Source: Glaciihabitans sp. (GTDB taxonomy: Bacteria > Actinomycetota > Actinomycetes > Actinomycetales > Microbacteriaceae). Taken from it: DNA of 64,000 bases. The DNA lies in contig JAODBD010000014.1 in NCBI GenBank assembly GCA_025463785.1, forward strand, positions 248,001 through 312,000. The letters are read 5' to 3'. Shown one piece after another: positions 8,946-18,688 of this stretch (positions are counted from its first letter, which is position 1; each line of letters begins with the position of its first letter). The notes under the pieces are model-generated. The model ran no database searches, was not told the DNA's origin, and saw nothing but the letters and a program-made list of their open reading frames with translations. The position numbers were made by a program, and so were the translations under genes.

Positions 8946-9971
8946 ATGACCGCATCCCGAACCACACTCGCCGACGTGGCCCGTCTATCGGGCGTGTCGA
9001 AGACGTCGGCGTCGATGGCCCTCGCCGACAGCCCGCGGGTCGCGGCAGAAACCAAAGTGCGCGTTCGTGCTGCCGCCCGGCAGCTGGGATACGTGCCGCA
9101 TTTTGCTGCCAGCTCGCTACGCTCCCAGCGGGTGGATGCGATCGCCGTCGTCGTGCCCCATGACACGCAGCACGTGTTTTCGCACCCATTCTTCATCGAC
9201 ATTCTCGAGGGTGTTCTCACCAAGGCGAACGAGAACGACATCAGTCCGATCCTGTCGACCGCGCGCACAGCTTCGGATGAATCATCCGCGTACTCGCGTA
9301 TCCTGCGTGGTCGCATGGCATCCGGTGTCATCGTTGCCGCCGCATCAACCACTGACCAAAATGTTGCCGCGATCGCCGATGCCGGATATCCGGTCGTCGT
9401 AGTTGGTCGCAGCCCGAAACTGCCCGGCATCGTCACGGTCGGCGTCGACGATCAGGGCGGGGCACAGCTCGCGGTCGAACACCTCATCAGCGTGCACGGC
9501 GCCAAGCGCATCGGTCACGTGTCGGGCCCCCTGAATCACCAGTCCGCGATCGACAAGCGCGTCGGTTACGTGCAGGCTCTCTCCGACGCGGGGCTCGAAT
9601 TGAACCCGCGGCTGCAGTACGAAGGTGACTACACCGAGGAATCCGGTGCGGCAGCCGCTCGCGCCCTCTTGCCGGAGATCGGCAACTGCGATGCGCTGTT
9701 CTTCGCGAACGACCAGATGGCGGTCGCGGCGATGGAGTTCTTTGCCAGCCACGGCGTCACCGTGCCCGACCAGCTTCGTATCGTCGGCTACGACGATCAC
9801 CCGACTCTGCGGTACTCGCATCCGGCAATCACCACGGTCCGCGGGGACATGGTCGAGGTCGGCGTTCAGTCGATGACGAAGCTAATGCAGCTCCTGGCAG
9901 GGGATACCGACGTCGAAAATCTTGAACTGCCGACCGAGCTGGTCGTGCGCGAATCCTGCGGATGCCCTTGA
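8946..9971 (+). CDS. LacI-family repressor of the first sugar locus
   Basis: A 341-aa regulator. Residues about 5-55 form the LacI helix-turn-helix and hinge (TTLADVARLSGVSKTSASMALADSPRVA, then RQLGYVPHFAASSLRSQ). The periplasmic-binding-protein-like effector domain fills the rest (AIAVVVPHD, DILEGVLTKAN, VIVAAAS, GVDDQGGAQLAVEHL, DALFFANDQMAVAAMEFF, RIVGYDDHPTLRYSHPAITTV) and ends ELVVRESCGCP. It leads a same-strand run to 18321 comprising importer, glycosidases and oxidoreductases. It probably represses that run through the palindromes at 8605-8917, with release by a sugar derived from the imported glycoside. Confidence 0.93.
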   Translation: MTASRTTLADVARLSGVSKTSASMALADSPRVAAETKVRVRAAARQLGYVPHFAASSLRSQRVDAIAVVVPHDTQHVFSHPFFIDILEGVLTKANENDISPILSTARTASDESSAYSRILRGRMASGVIVAAASTTDQNVAAIADAGYPVVVVGRSPKLPGIVTVGVDDQGGAQLAVEHLISVHGAKRIGHVSGPLNHQSAIDKRVGYVQALSDAGLELNPRLQYEGDYTEESGAAAARALLPEIGNCDALFFANDQMAVAAMEFFASHGVTVPDQLRIVGYDDHPTLRYSHPAITTVRGDMVEVGVQSMTKLMQLLAGDTDVENLELPTELVVRESCGCP

Positions 9972-10050
9972 ACTTCGACCTGATCAGTCGTACATGCCTG
10001 ATCTCGATCGACACAGACCCCGTCAACGAAGACAACAGAGAGGCATCACG

Positions 10051-11307
10051 ATGAAAAAGTCCATCCTGGCCGCGGCTGCAGTGGCCGCGACCGTTGGCTT
10101 GGCGCTCGGGGGTTGCGCTGCTGCAAGCCCGACGACGTCCAGTTCCGGGGTCGTTCACCTGACCTATTGGAGCGGCTTCACCGGCGGCGATTCCAAGTCA
10201 TACAAGCAGGCGATCGCAGAGTTCAACAAGACCCATCCCAAGATTCAGGTCACCTTCCAACTCGAACCATGGGACACCATCGCCCAGAAGTTGCCAACCG
10301 CGATCGCGTCAGGCTCCGGCCCGGACATCGCGACACCCGACTACAACGTCGCGACGATCCAGCAGTACGTCGCGAATGGGCTGGTGCTTCCGCTGACATC
10401 CGTGGTCGGAAACAAGGCCGGTGAAGTGCCGGCGAGCGTGATCCCGAAGTCAGTGCTCGACTCGATGACGATCCACGGCAAGATCTACGCGCTTCCCGCG
10501 AGCTTCACCACCCTGATGCTGTACTACAACACGAAACTCCTCGCAGCCGCTGGATTGCAGCCGCCAACGACCATGACCCAGCTTCAACAGGAGGCAGTGC
10601 AGCTGACTGGCAACGGGAAGTTCGGCATCGCGCTCGCGGACAACAACACCATCGCCCAGTGGCCGGTCCTGATCTGGGCCGACGGTGGCGACATCGTCAA
10701 CGCGAATGGATGTTCGGCTCTCGGAGACAGCGCGACAATCGCCTCGGTGACAAGCTGGGGTGACCTCGTTCGCACCAAGGGAATCACGCAGGTGGGCCTG
10801 TCGGGCCAGGACGCGGACAACCTGTTCTCGGCCGGCAAGGCGGCGTTCGAGATCAATGGGCCGAACGCTGCGGGCGAGTTCACGCCCGCGGGCATCGACT
10901 TCAAGGTGGTCCCGGTTCCGACCGGTGCCAGCGGCAGCCCTGTAACCCTGGCGAGCACGGTTCCGACGATTATTTCGGCGAAGACCAAATACCCGAAGCA
11001 GTCGCAGGAGTTCCTCGCCTGGTGGATGGGTAAGACAGCTCAGGAGATCATCTCCGTCGGGGCGGCGGATGGTCCGGCGCGCACTGACATGGGAAGCGAT
11101 CCGGCGCTGAAGGCCAACCCGCTCGTGCAGTCGTTCTCCGCACAGGTGCCGAACTCGCGGCTGTTCCTGCCGACGGTGAAGGAGTTCAACTTCATCAACG
11201 CGAACATCTTCCAGCCCGCCATCCAACAGGTGTCGAGAACCGGTAACGCGGCGTCCGTCCTGAAAGCGGCCAGCGCGCAGCTGAACACGCTGCTCGGCTG
11301 CCCGTAA
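10051..11307 (+). CDS. Sugar ABC transporter substrate-binding lipoprotein (family 1)
   Basis: A 418-aa extracellular solute-binding lipoprotein. The signal peptide ends in LALGGC (lipidated Cys at about 22). The mature part shows the family-1 pattern (VVHLTYWSGFTGG, AIAEFNKTHPKIQVTF, SGSGPDIATPDYN, YALPASFTTLMLYYNTKLLAAAGL, FSAGKAAFEINGP). It feeds the two permeases that follow; no ATPase gene is in the locus, so a shared MsiK-type ATPase elsewhere is expected. Start ATG 10051 has AGAGAGG upstream. Likely ligand: a plant or microbial oligosaccharide processed by the neighbouring GH1 and GH2 enzymes. Confidence 0.92.
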   Translation: MKKSILAAAAVAATVGLALGGCAAASPTTSSSGVVHLTYWSGFTGGDSKSYKQAIAEFNKTHPKIQVTFQLEPWDTIAQKLPTAIASGSGPDIATPDYNVATIQQYVANGLVLPLTSVVGNKAGEVPASVIPKSVLDSMTIHGKIYALPASFTTLMLYYNTKLLAAAGLQPPTTMTQLQQEAVQLTGNGKFGIALADNNTIAQWPVLIWADGGDIVNANGCSALGDSATIASVTSWGDLVRTKGITQVGLSGQDADNLFSAGKAAFEINGPNAAGEFTPAGIDFKVVPVPTGASGSPVTLASTVPTIISAKTKYPKQSQEFLAWWMGKTAQEIISVGAADGPARTDMGSDPALKANPLVQSFSAQVPNSRLFLPTVKEFNFINANIFQPAIQQVSRTGNAASVLKAASAQLNTLLGCP

Positions 11308-11328
11308 CCGAAAACCCATCCCTCCGAC

Positions 11329-11362
11329 GTTGCCGGCTCTCGCGAAAGTGGGGGCCGGCAAC
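11329..11362 (+). terminator. Hairpin between binding-protein and permease genes
   Basis: GTTGCCGGC (11329-11337) pairs perfectly with GCCGGCAAC (11354-11362). There is no U-tract. Hairpins at this position often stabilise or partially terminate the abundant binding-protein mRNA; similar ones occur at 20171-20206 and 40738-40767. Confidence 0.6.
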
Positions 11363-11379
11363 AGGTAAGGCTCTTCGTC

Positions 11380-12291
11380 GTGACTCAACTCGCTTCACCA
11401 CTCAACCGCACCGTTCGGCATCGGAGGTGGCAAAATCCGAAGGCGGGGCTGCTGTTCCTGCTGCCGTCGACAATCATCCTGATCGTCTTCGTCGCATACC
11501 CCATTGTTCAGTCAGCGTGGATGAGCCTCCACAACTGGTCCTACCTGCAGTCGACCCAACCGTTCATCGGCTTCCAGAACTACATCGCCCTGGCCAGCGA
11601 TCCCCGGTTCTGGAATGCGCTCGGCAACACGGCCATCTTCAGCGCTGTGACGGTCCCGCTGCAAGTTGTCGTCGGGATGCTGCTCGCCATCAAGTTCTCG
11701 CGCTCCAGCTGGTTCGCCAGCTTCTTCAGATCGATCTACTTCTTTCCGGTGATCAGCGCATTCGCCACGATGGCGATCGTGTGGAAATTCCTTCTTTCGC
11801 CGGATATCGGGCCGTTCGCCGCCTGGGAGCACGCTCTCGGGATACCGACCGTGAACATCCTGCAGTCCACGTCCTTAGCCCTCCCCGCGGTCATCGTGGT
11901 GGGGCTCTGGAAGAACGTGGGGTTCACGATGGTGATCCTGATCGCCGCACTGCAGGAAGTACCGGAAAGCCTCAACGAAGCTGCGGCGCTCGACGGTGCG
12001 GGATCCTGGGGTCGGTTCCGCAATGTCACCCTCCCGGCAATTCGCCAGCCACTGCTATTTGCAACCATCCTGGCCGTCATCGCATCTCTTCAGGTCTTTG
12101 ACCAGGTGTATGTGATGACCGGGGGAGGCCCGCTCTTCCACACGGAAACCCTCGTCACGTATATGTACCAGCTCGGCTTCCAGCAGTACCGCTCCGGTTA
12201 CGCGGCCGCCGTCGCCTGGGTGCTGTTCATCCTGATCATGCTTGTCTCCGTCGTTCAACTCAGAATCTTCAGGTACCGCGATGTCGACTAG
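11380..12291 (+). CDS. Sugar ABC transporter permease (MalF/UgpA type)
   Basis: A 303-aa inner-membrane permease with about six hydrophobic helices. The EAA loop reads EAAALDGAGSWGRFRNVTLP (around residues 205-224), the contact site for the ATPase. The GTG start at 11380 follows the intergenic hairpin. It pairs with the next permease, whose ATG overlaps this gene's end by 11 bases. Confidence 0.92.
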   Translation: MTQLASPLNRTVRHRRWQNPKAGLLFLLPSTIILIVFVAYPIVQSAWMSLHNWSYLQSTQPFIGFQNYIALASDPRFWNALGNTAIFSAVTVPLQVVVGMLLAIKFSRSSWFASFFRSIYFFPVISAFATMAIVWKFLLSPDIGPFAAWEHALGIPTVNILQSTSLALPAVIVVGLWKNVGFTMVILIAALQEVPESLNEAAALDGAGSWGRFRNVTLPAIRQPLLFATILAVIASLQVFDQVYVMTGGGPLFHTETLVTYMYQLGFQQYRSGYAAAVAWVLFILIMLVSVVQLRIFRYRDVD

Positions 12292-13144
12292 TTCACTACC
12301 CGTCTACCTGAGACATCAGCGAACACCGCTGCGTCTGACGCTCACCATCATCGGCTGGGTTGTCATCTCGCTCATCGCCCTCTTCGTGGTGTTCCCCTTC
12401 GTGTGGATGATCCTGACCTCGTTCAAGACCGAAAAGGATGTGTTTGCGCTCCCCGCACAACTGTGGCCAGCGCATTGGAGCTTTCTGTCGTACTCGGAGA
12501 TCTGGAAAGAGCTGCCGTTCGCGCGGCTGTTCCTGAACTCGGTCATCTTCGCCGGCGGAGTCACGGTCATCTCTGTGGTCTTCGACTCGTTCGCCGCCTA
12601 CGCGCTTGCCCGTCTCGATTTTCCCGGCAAGAACATCGCGTTCTACCTGGTCATCGCCACCCTGATGGTTCCTTACCAGATCACCCTGATCCCGCTGTTC
12701 CAGGAGCTCTTCAATCTCCAATGGCTTGACAGCTATCAGGGCCTGATCGTGCCGCGGGCGACCAGCGCATTCGGCATTTTCCTGCTCCGCCAATTCTTCG
12801 TCTCAATCCCGCGGGACCTCGACTCGGCGGCCCGGATCGACGGCGCAAGCGAGTTCCGGATCTACGCGCAAATCATGATGCCGCTCGCGAAACCGGCAAT
12901 CGCCACCCTCGCGGTCTTCCAGTTCATGAACAACTGGAACGACTTTCTCTGGCCCCTCGTTGTCACCAGCTCCACGGATATGCGCACCATCCCGGCAGGA
13001 CTCACCCTCTTCGGTGGCCAGTACGTGGTCGACTACGCGGTCCTCATGGCGGGCGCGACCATCAGTCTTCTCCCACTGGGCCTCGCCTTCTTCTTCGCCC
13101 AACGCTATTTCGTGCAGGGCATCGCAACGACAGGAATCAAATGA
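12281..13144 (+). CDS. Sugar ABC transporter permease (MalG/UgpE type)
   Basis: A 287-aa second permease subunit with about six membrane helices. The EAA-type loop reads SAARIDGASEFRIYAQIMMP, and the C-terminus ends FFAQRYFVQGIATTGIK as usual for the CarB/MalG group. I start at ATG 12281, which overlaps the upstream permease stop. The next gene overlaps it by four bases (ATGA), so the locus is translationally coupled. Confidence 0.92.
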   Translation: MSTSSLPVYLRHQRTPLRLTLTIIGWVVISLIALFVVFPFVWMILTSFKTEKDVFALPAQLWPAHWSFLSYSEIWKELPFARLFLNSVIFAGGVTVISVVFDSFAAYALARLDFPGKNIAFYLVIATLMVPYQITLIPLFQELFNLQWLDSYQGLIVPRATSAFGIFLLRQFFVSIPRDLDSAARIDGASEFRIYAQIMMPLAKPAIATLAVFQFMNNWNDFLWPLVVTSSTDMRTIPAGLTLFGGQYVVDYAVLMAGATISLLPLGLAFFFAQRYFVQGIATTGIK

Positions 13145-14472
13145 CCTCCAATCGGCCGACTCCCGACATCCCGTTCTTCTGGGCTGTCGGCATCGAGGAC
13201 ACCAACATCGGCTGGCCCCTTCGCGGTTCGGGCGAACCCCTCGATGAATATGCCTCGACCGACCACTACTCACAGTGGCGGCAGGACTTCGACCGGGTCG
13301 TCGAGGTCGGCGCAACGACTGTGCGCTACGGCCTGCCGTGGTACCGGCTGAACCCGGCGCCCGGCCAGTGGGACTGGACGTGGGCAGACGAAGTCATTCG
13401 GTACGCCGTCGTCGACCTTGGGCTCGATCTCATCATCGACCTCGTTCATTACGGCACCCCATCGTGGATCGAGGGATCATTCACTGATCCGGGATACCCC
13501 GCCGCTGTCGCCGAGTACGCCGGCGCGGTTGCCGCACGGTATGACGGCCTCGTCGACAAGTTCACGCCTCTGAACGAACCGCTCGTCACCGCATCCTTTA
13601 CCGGTGCTCGGGCGATTTGGCCGCCCTATGAGTCCGGGGATGCGGGATGGGCGCGTGTGGTCGTGGGTGTTTCGGCCGGAATCCAAGCCGCAATCAAGGC
13701 AATCAAGCACGCCCAGCCATCCGCGATCATCGCGCATGTGGAGGCGACGCACGTCTGGGAAACCGAGGACCCGGAGCTCGTTGCGCACCGAGATGCACTG
13801 CGACTGCGCAACTTTCTGCCGACCGACTTGATTCTCGGACACGTGACCGCAGACCACGCGCTCTATCCATGGCTGATCGACCTGGGAATTGGGGCCGACG
13901 TCCTCGCGGGCTTCCAGGAGCCGTGCCCGAAACCGGACCTGATAGGTGTCAATTTCTACCCAGAGCTCTCCTGCCGTGAGCTCGTGAATATCGATGGCAA
14001 GCCGATCGGAGTTGCCTTCAACGGGTGGGATGCCGGACTTCGCCAGGTGATTGAAGAGTTCTGGGAGCGATACGAAGTTCCCGTATTCATTTCGGAAACC
14101 GGGGTCGAGGGCGAACCCGCCCACCTTTCATCCTGGATCGAAACGGTCGCATCGACCGCTGCCTCAATGCGATCAGACGGCATCCCGCTTCGCGGAATCA
14201 CCTGGTGGCCGCTCTTCGATTTTGTCGACTGGAGTTGGGGCTCCGGCGGTGGCGTGGTCGAAGAGTTCTACACCCGCATCGACGGTGTCATCTCGCCCGT
14301 AATACCGCCGCCTCCTTCCGCGGGCATCGCCGCCTACTTCCGTCGGATGGGGCTCTGGACCCTCCGCGAAGATGCCGGATCGATTACCCGTGTTCGCACT
14401 TCTGCCGCCCTCACGTTCGCGGCGGCAACCAAGACCCCGTCGCTTACCCATGACGAAGAGAGGGCCAGCTAA
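13141..14472 (+). CDS. Family 1 glycoside hydrolase (beta-glycosidase-like)
   Basis: A 443-aa cytoplasmic TIM-barrel glycosidase. The GH1 acid/base motif appears as KFTPLNEP (about residue 141) and the nucleophile strand as VFISETGVEG (about residue 318; usually I-ENG). Other barrel strands are VGATTVRYGLPWYRLNP and LIGVNFYPE. There is no signal peptide, so it should hydrolyse an imported beta-linked disaccharide or glycoside. It is divergent from classical beta-glucosidases, so the sugar cannot be named. A Ser/Thr-rich tail (ALTFAAATKTPS) follows the catalytic domain. Confidence 0.82.
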   Translation: MTSNRPTPDIPFFWAVGIEDTNIGWPLRGSGEPLDEYASTDHYSQWRQDFDRVVEVGATTVRYGLPWYRLNPAPGQWDWTWADEVIRYAVVDLGLDLIIDLVHYGTPSWIEGSFTDPGYPAAVAEYAGAVAARYDGLVDKFTPLNEPLVTASFTGARAIWPPYESGDAGWARVVVGVSAGIQAAIKAIKHAQPSAIIAHVEATHVWETEDPELVAHRDALRLRNFLPTDLILGHVTADHALYPWLIDLGIGADVLAGFQEPCPKPDLIGVNFYPELSCRELVNIDGKPIGVAFNGWDAGLRQVIEEFWERYEVPVFISETGVEGEPAHLSSWIETVASTAASMRSDGIPLRGITWWPLFDFVDWSWGSGGGVVEEFYTRIDGVISPVIPPPPSAGIAAYFRRMGLWTLREDAGSITRVRTSAALTFAAATKTPSLTHDEERAS

Positions 14473-15488
14473 TGCCACACACCGCGCAGGCGCCGATATT
14501 TCCGGGAGACGGAGTCATCCGTCTCACTCAGCGCACCTACCGCGACCCGGGCGTGGGCGAACTGCTCATTTCGCCCCGGGCCAACGCCATCTGCGGCACG
14601 GATCGCGGGATGTTCCTCGGCGGCGCCAGCCACATTCCCGGCCATGAGACCGCGGGCGTTGTCATCGCGGCCGGACCTGGCACGGCCACTCAGACGGGCA
14701 CCCGAGGGGTCGTATTCCTGATGGACTATTGCGGTGCCTGCCGAAGCTGCCTCATCGGAGCGACCAACCAATGCCTCGCCAAGCGCGGTGACATGGGGAT
14801 CAACACCGACGGTGGATACGGCCCGTTCGAGGTTGTTCACGAGACCAACTTCTTCCCGATCTCCGATGACATCGGCTTCGAAACAGCAACAATGCTGCTG
14901 GATGTCATGGGCACAAGCTCGCACGCAATTGGCCGCGCCCAACTGGTGCGGCCAGACATCCAATCGGTTTACATCGCAGGAGCCGGACCGATCGGCCTCG
15001 GGCTCGTGGTGATGGCGAAGCTGCGACTCGGTGACGACCTGCCCGTTTATGTCAGCGACATTTCTCCGTGGCGGCGAGAATTCGCCGAGAGCTTCGGCGC
15101 AATCCCGGTCGACGCGGCGGACGCGTCGGCCTTGCATGCGATCGGTCGGCCAGACATCGCGTTTGACGCATCGGGTAAAGAGGTAGCGCGCAGAGCCGCG
15201 CTCGACATCCTCGGTCAGCGCGGCGCACTCATCTGCGTCGGCCACGGTGAGGGGATTTCCCTGGGCGTTTCCGACGACCTGATTGCACCCGAGCATGCCG
15301 TCCTTGGCAGCGAATACTTCCGTTACGACGAACTGGCGGGAAACCTCGAACTGCTGCGAAAGCATCAGGATGTCATCTCCCGCATCATCACCCACACCTT
15401 CCCCATTGAGGACCTCGACCAGGCGTTCGTCGCCTTCCTGTCGGGCGAGACCGGCAAGGTCGTCGTCACTCAGGACGGCGTCGAGTGA
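14472..15488 (+). CDS. Zinc-dependent medium-chain dehydrogenase
   Basis: A 338-aa sugar or polyol dehydrogenase of the alcohol-dehydrogenase superfamily. Catalytic-zinc motifs are ICGTD and PGHETAG. A structural-zinc lobe is suggested by DYCGACRSCLIGATNQC. The Rossmann NAD-binding site is VYIAGAGPIGLG, followed by an acidic residue in YVSDISPW that favours NAD. It probably oxidises or reduces the sugar released by the glycosidases, together with the next gene. It shares one base with the GH1 stop. Confidence 0.88.
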   Translation: MPHTAQAPIFPGDGVIRLTQRTYRDPGVGELLISPRANAICGTDRGMFLGGASHIPGHETAGVVIAAGPGTATQTGTRGVVFLMDYCGACRSCLIGATNQCLAKRGDMGINTDGGYGPFEVVHETNFFPISDDIGFETATMLLDVMGTSSHAIGRAQLVRPDIQSVYIAGAGPIGLGLVVMAKLRLGDDLPVYVSDISPWRREFAESFGAIPVDAADASALHAIGRPDIAFDASGKEVARRAALDILGQRGALICVGHGEGISLGVSDDLIAPEHAVLGSEYFRYDELAGNLELLRKHQDVISRIITHTFPIEDLDQAFVAFLSGETGKVVVTQDGVE

Positions 15489-16498
15489 CCGAGCCAAAGG
15501 TTTCGACGGAAGACGCCATGCGCGTCGCTGTCATCGGCGCCGGAGGATGGGGTGAGCAGCACGCGCGCATATTTTCGCGACGCAGTGACACCGCCCTCGT
15601 CGCCGTAGTCGGTCGAACTAAAGACAAGACCGACGCGCGCGCCGCGGCTTACGGGACCCAGGGCTTCACCGATATTGACGCGATGCTGGATGCCGTCCGC
15701 CCCGACCTCGTCACCGTGTGCTTGCCGAACGAGGGACACTTCGAGGTAACCAAACATCTCCTGGAACGCGGAACGCCTCTGCTGGTCGAGAAGCCCCTCG
15801 TTTTCTCGCTCGCCGAGGCCGACACACTTCTCGAGATCGCTTCGTCCAACAAAGTGTTCTTCGGGATCAACTTCAATCATCGGTTCGCTGAACCAGTTCA
15901 ACGCGCGCTTGCCGCCATTCGGGACGGCCAACTCGGCGACCCGGTGTTTGCGACCTGGCGCTTCGGAGGAGAAGCAAACTATGGGGTGTCTCCCCACGCC
16001 AACCTGATCGAGACCCAGTGCCACGGACTGGACATGCTCGAGCTGCTGTTCGGACCGATCTCATCGGTGATGGCCCAGATGACCAATAAAATCTACGGTG
16101 CATACAGCACAATCGCGGTTGCCCTCGAGTTCGCCAATGGAGCCGTCGGAACGTTACTGGGGAGTTACGATTCGTCGTATGCGTATCCCGATAGCCAGTT
16201 GGTGGAACTCAACGGGACGCTTGGCCGCGCCGTGATCCATGACACCGTTCGGTCCTTCTCATTCCAGTCCGTCGGTGACGAGGTAGCCCATGTCTGGCAG
16301 GCGGGGTACTTCAACGACGAAGCACGCTATTTCGCCGGCACCTTCGACCGACATGTTGACCACCTGATTCCGGCGTTGCGGGATGGCGCACCGCCACCGG
16401 TGCCGGCAACCGCAGGGCGGCGAGCGTTGGAGTTGGCAGAGGCGATCATCCGATCCCATCAGAACGGCGAACGCGTCGGCACGCTGGTCACGTCGTGA
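15485..16498 (+). CDS. Gfo/Idh/MocA-family oxidoreductase
   Basis: A 337-aa NAD(P)-dependent sugar oxidoreductase. The N-terminal Rossmann fold reads RVAVIGAGGWGEQHARIF, and the conserved catalytic segment is LLVEKPLVFSLAEAD (EKP motif). The C-terminal alpha/beta domain contains HANLIETQCHGLDMLELLFG. The GTG start overlaps the previous stop by four bases; ATG 15518, just before the Rossmann strand, is an alternative. Such enzymes often act with a partner dehydrogenase in oxidation-elimination or inversion of glycosides. Confidence 0.9.
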   Translation: MTEPKVSTEDAMRVAVIGAGGWGEQHARIFSRRSDTALVAVVGRTKDKTDARAAAYGTQGFTDIDAMLDAVRPDLVTVCLPNEGHFEVTKHLLERGTPLLVEKPLVFSLAEADTLLEIASSNKVFFGINFNHRFAEPVQRALAAIRDGQLGDPVFATWRFGGEANYGVSPHANLIETQCHGLDMLELLFGPISSVMAQMTNKIYGAYSTIAVALEFANGAVGTLLGSYDSSYAYPDSQLVELNGTLGRAVIHDTVRSFSFQSVGDEVAHVWQAGYFNDEARYFAGTFDRHVDHLIPALRDGAPPPVPATAGRRALELAEAIIRSHQNGERVGTLVTS

Positions 16499-18321
16499 TC
16501 GGACGAGCGTCCCAGCAGGATGGCACCTATCCTCGGCCACAACTCGTTCGTGAACAGTGGGCTTCGTTGGACGGGGAGTGGCAATTCGCCTACGACGACG
16601 CCGATCGCGGCCTGGCCGAGCGCTGGGCTGAGCGAAACGGTGTGGAGTTTCCGCTGACCATCAACGTTCCTTTCGTCCCCGAAAGTCGGGCATCGGGAAT
16701 CGGGGACACCTCCATCCACTCGGTCGTCTGGTATCGGCGGGATATCCCAGCCGCGTCGCTGGTGGAAGGCAATCGTCACATCCTCCATTTCGGTGCCATC
16801 GATCACACCGCAACGATCTGGATCGACGGCCGCCTCGTCGCAACTCACACCGGCGGGCAAGTTGCGTTCTCGGTCGACGTCACCGACTCGCTCGAACCCG
16901 AGCGGCAGAATCACTCGTTGGTCGTCCGCGCCCGCGACGATGCGGACGATCCCGAGATAGCCCGTGGGAAGCAGGACTGGCAGGTCGAACCGCACATCGT
17001 TTGGTATCACCGTTCGACCGGGATCTGGCGCTCGGTATGGATCGAGTCAGTGCCGACCCAGCATGTTGCATCGCTTGACTGGACGACCGACCACACCGCT
17101 GCCTCCGTCACCGCGCAGATCCAGCTCGCGCTTCGTCCGACCGCGAGAACGCATCTCGACATCCACCTGAGCTTCGAGGGCCAGACGCTCGCCCGGCTCA
17201 GTGTGACGCCCGAGTCGGAGCGAACGGTGGTGACGATCGAACTGCCCGCGCTCCGCAACGCGCAAGCCAGGGGCGCCTACCTGTGGAGTCCCGAGAGTCC
17301 GAACCTCATCGATGCGGAGATTGTCGTGCGCGAGGACGTACAAACCGTCGACTCCGTCGCAAGCTACCTCGGTATTCGCTCGACCACCGTGGGCTCGGGC
17401 GCGTTTCGGCTCAACGGTCTGCCCTACTTTGTTCGTTCGGTTCTTGAGCAGGGCTGGTGGGATGACAGCCACCTCACGGCACCGACTCCGGCGCACTATC
17501 GCCTCGAGGTCGAGGCCATACGAAGTCTCGGCTTCAACGCGGCGCGAATCCATCAGAAGACCGAAGACCCGCGGATGCTCTACTGGGCGGATCGGCTCGG
17601 TCTCATGATCTGGGGAGAGTCGGCCGCCGCCTACGCGTTCAGTCCGCGGGCGGCCCGGCTGATGATCACCGAGTGGCAGGACATCGTCACCCAGTACCGT
17701 AACCACCCCTCCATCGTGACGTGGGTGCCGATGAACGAAAGCTGGGGAGTGCAGGACATCGCCGTCTCGAAGCAACAACGGGAATTTGTCCAGGCGCTCG
17801 CCTCCATTACCAGAGCGCTGGATCCCTCTCGCCCGGTCGTCTCGAACGACGGGTGGGAGCATGTCGACAGCGATCTCATGACTCTGCACGATTACACCTC
17901 TGATTCGCAGGTGATCCGGCGCCGTTACGCGAACCACGATTCGGTAGCGGAGTTGCTGCGCGGTCCGGGGCCGCAGCTGCGAAGCCCGTCGCTATCCGAC
18001 CGGCAACTGGAACTGTTCGAGGCGGGGCTGGCGCCGCTCATGATCACCGAGTTCGGCGGGATCTCCTTCGCGGGGGAGGACAGTTGGGGTTACTCCGTCG
18101 TAACGTCCGACAGCGAATTCGCGAGCATGCTCAGTGACCAATTCGAAGCTGTGCTCGGCTCTCCCGTGGTCGCCGGATTTTGCTACACGCAATTCACGGA
18201 CACGCTTCAAGAAGCCAACGGCCTCCTCAAATCCGACCGCACGCCCAAGCTCCCCATCGACATCCTGAGGGCAATGATTACCGGAGTCAGCGAGAGCAAC
18301 CGCCTGACGGGCGCGGGGTGA
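16495..18321 (+). CDS. Family 2 glycoside hydrolase (beta-galactosidase/glucuronidase type)
   Basis: A 608-aa cytoplasmic retaining glycosidase. The N-terminal sugar-binding jelly roll (about 1-190: REQWASLDGEWQFAYDD, VPFVPESRASGI, VWYRRDI, LHFGAIDHTATIWIDG) is followed by the Ig-like domain and the TIM barrel. The acid/base is in PMNESWGV (about residue 414) and the nucleophile in MITEFGGIS (about 516). It ends right after the barrel, shorter than LacZ and like GH2 enzymes of the glucuronidase/galactosidase small type. GTG start overlaps the upstream stop. It is paralogous in position and type to the GH2 gene at 22156. Confidence 0.9.
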   Translation: MIGRASQQDGTYPRPQLVREQWASLDGEWQFAYDDADRGLAERWAERNGVEFPLTINVPFVPESRASGIGDTSIHSVVWYRRDIPAASLVEGNRHILHFGAIDHTATIWIDGRLVATHTGGQVAFSVDVTDSLEPERQNHSLVVRARDDADDPEIARGKQDWQVEPHIVWYHRSTGIWRSVWIESVPTQHVASLDWTTDHTAASVTAQIQLALRPTARTHLDIHLSFEGQTLARLSVTPESERTVVTIELPALRNAQARGAYLWSPESPNLIDAEIVVREDVQTVDSVASYLGIRSTTVGSGAFRLNGLPYFVRSVLEQGWWDDSHLTAPTPAHYRLEVEAIRSLGFNAARIHQKTEDPRMLYWADRLGLMIWGESAAAYAFSPRAARLMITEWQDIVTQYRNHPSIVTWVPMNESWGVQDIAVSKQQREFVQALASITRALDPSRPVVSNDGWEHVDSDLMTLHDYTSDSQVIRRRYANHDSVAELLRGPGPQLRSPSLSDRQLELFEAGLAPLMITEFGGISFAGEDSWGYSVVTSDSEFASMLSDQFEAVLGSPVVAGFCYTQFTDTLQEANGLLKSDRTPKLPIDILRAMITGVSESNRLTGAG

Positions 18322-18477
18322 GCGAGTGGCGTGAACTGCGATGTCAGTGAACTGGGACTCGGCAGTCGAACGGGGATCGCAAGGCTAGGCACTGGTGCGC
18401 TGCTCCCAGTCGGCCTCAGCGAACAGTTTCGTCCTCAGTGCACGTGTGAATTCGGCCGACTGCTATCCGGGGCTCGC

Positions 18478-18594
18478 TCACAGGTCGGCGTAGGTTTGCG
18501 CGAGGCTGGCGTATCCGGACCGCCATGTGCGTGCCGCGACCTGATCTTCGGTGAGGATGATGACTTCGTCTCCCGCACTGTTTGCGCCCGCGAC
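18478..18594 (-). pseudogene. Possible relic of a gene 3' end
   Basis: A 38-codon minus-strand open stretch without a start codon reads AGDEVIILTEDQVAARTWRS, then GYASLAQTYADL and a stop. Codon use looks coding-like (GAC GAA GTC ATC ATC CTC ACC GAA). It may be the leftover C-terminus of a deleted gene. I do not recognise the family. Confidence 0.25.
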
Positions 18595-18659
18595 TCAACC
18601 CGTTGTCATCCATCCGTAGGCCACCAACTCAACGCCTTGGCGGCACCGAGTCGTCTACT

Positions 18660-18688
18660 TTGCAACGCTGCAATTTCCCTGCTACAGT
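18660..18688 (+). promoter_or_regulatory. Promoter of the second sugar operon
   Basis: -35 TTGCAA (18660-18665), a 17-bp spacer, then -10 TACAGT (18683-18688). The -35 is the left half of operator O1; operator O2 begins two bases past the -10. Confidence 0.6.
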
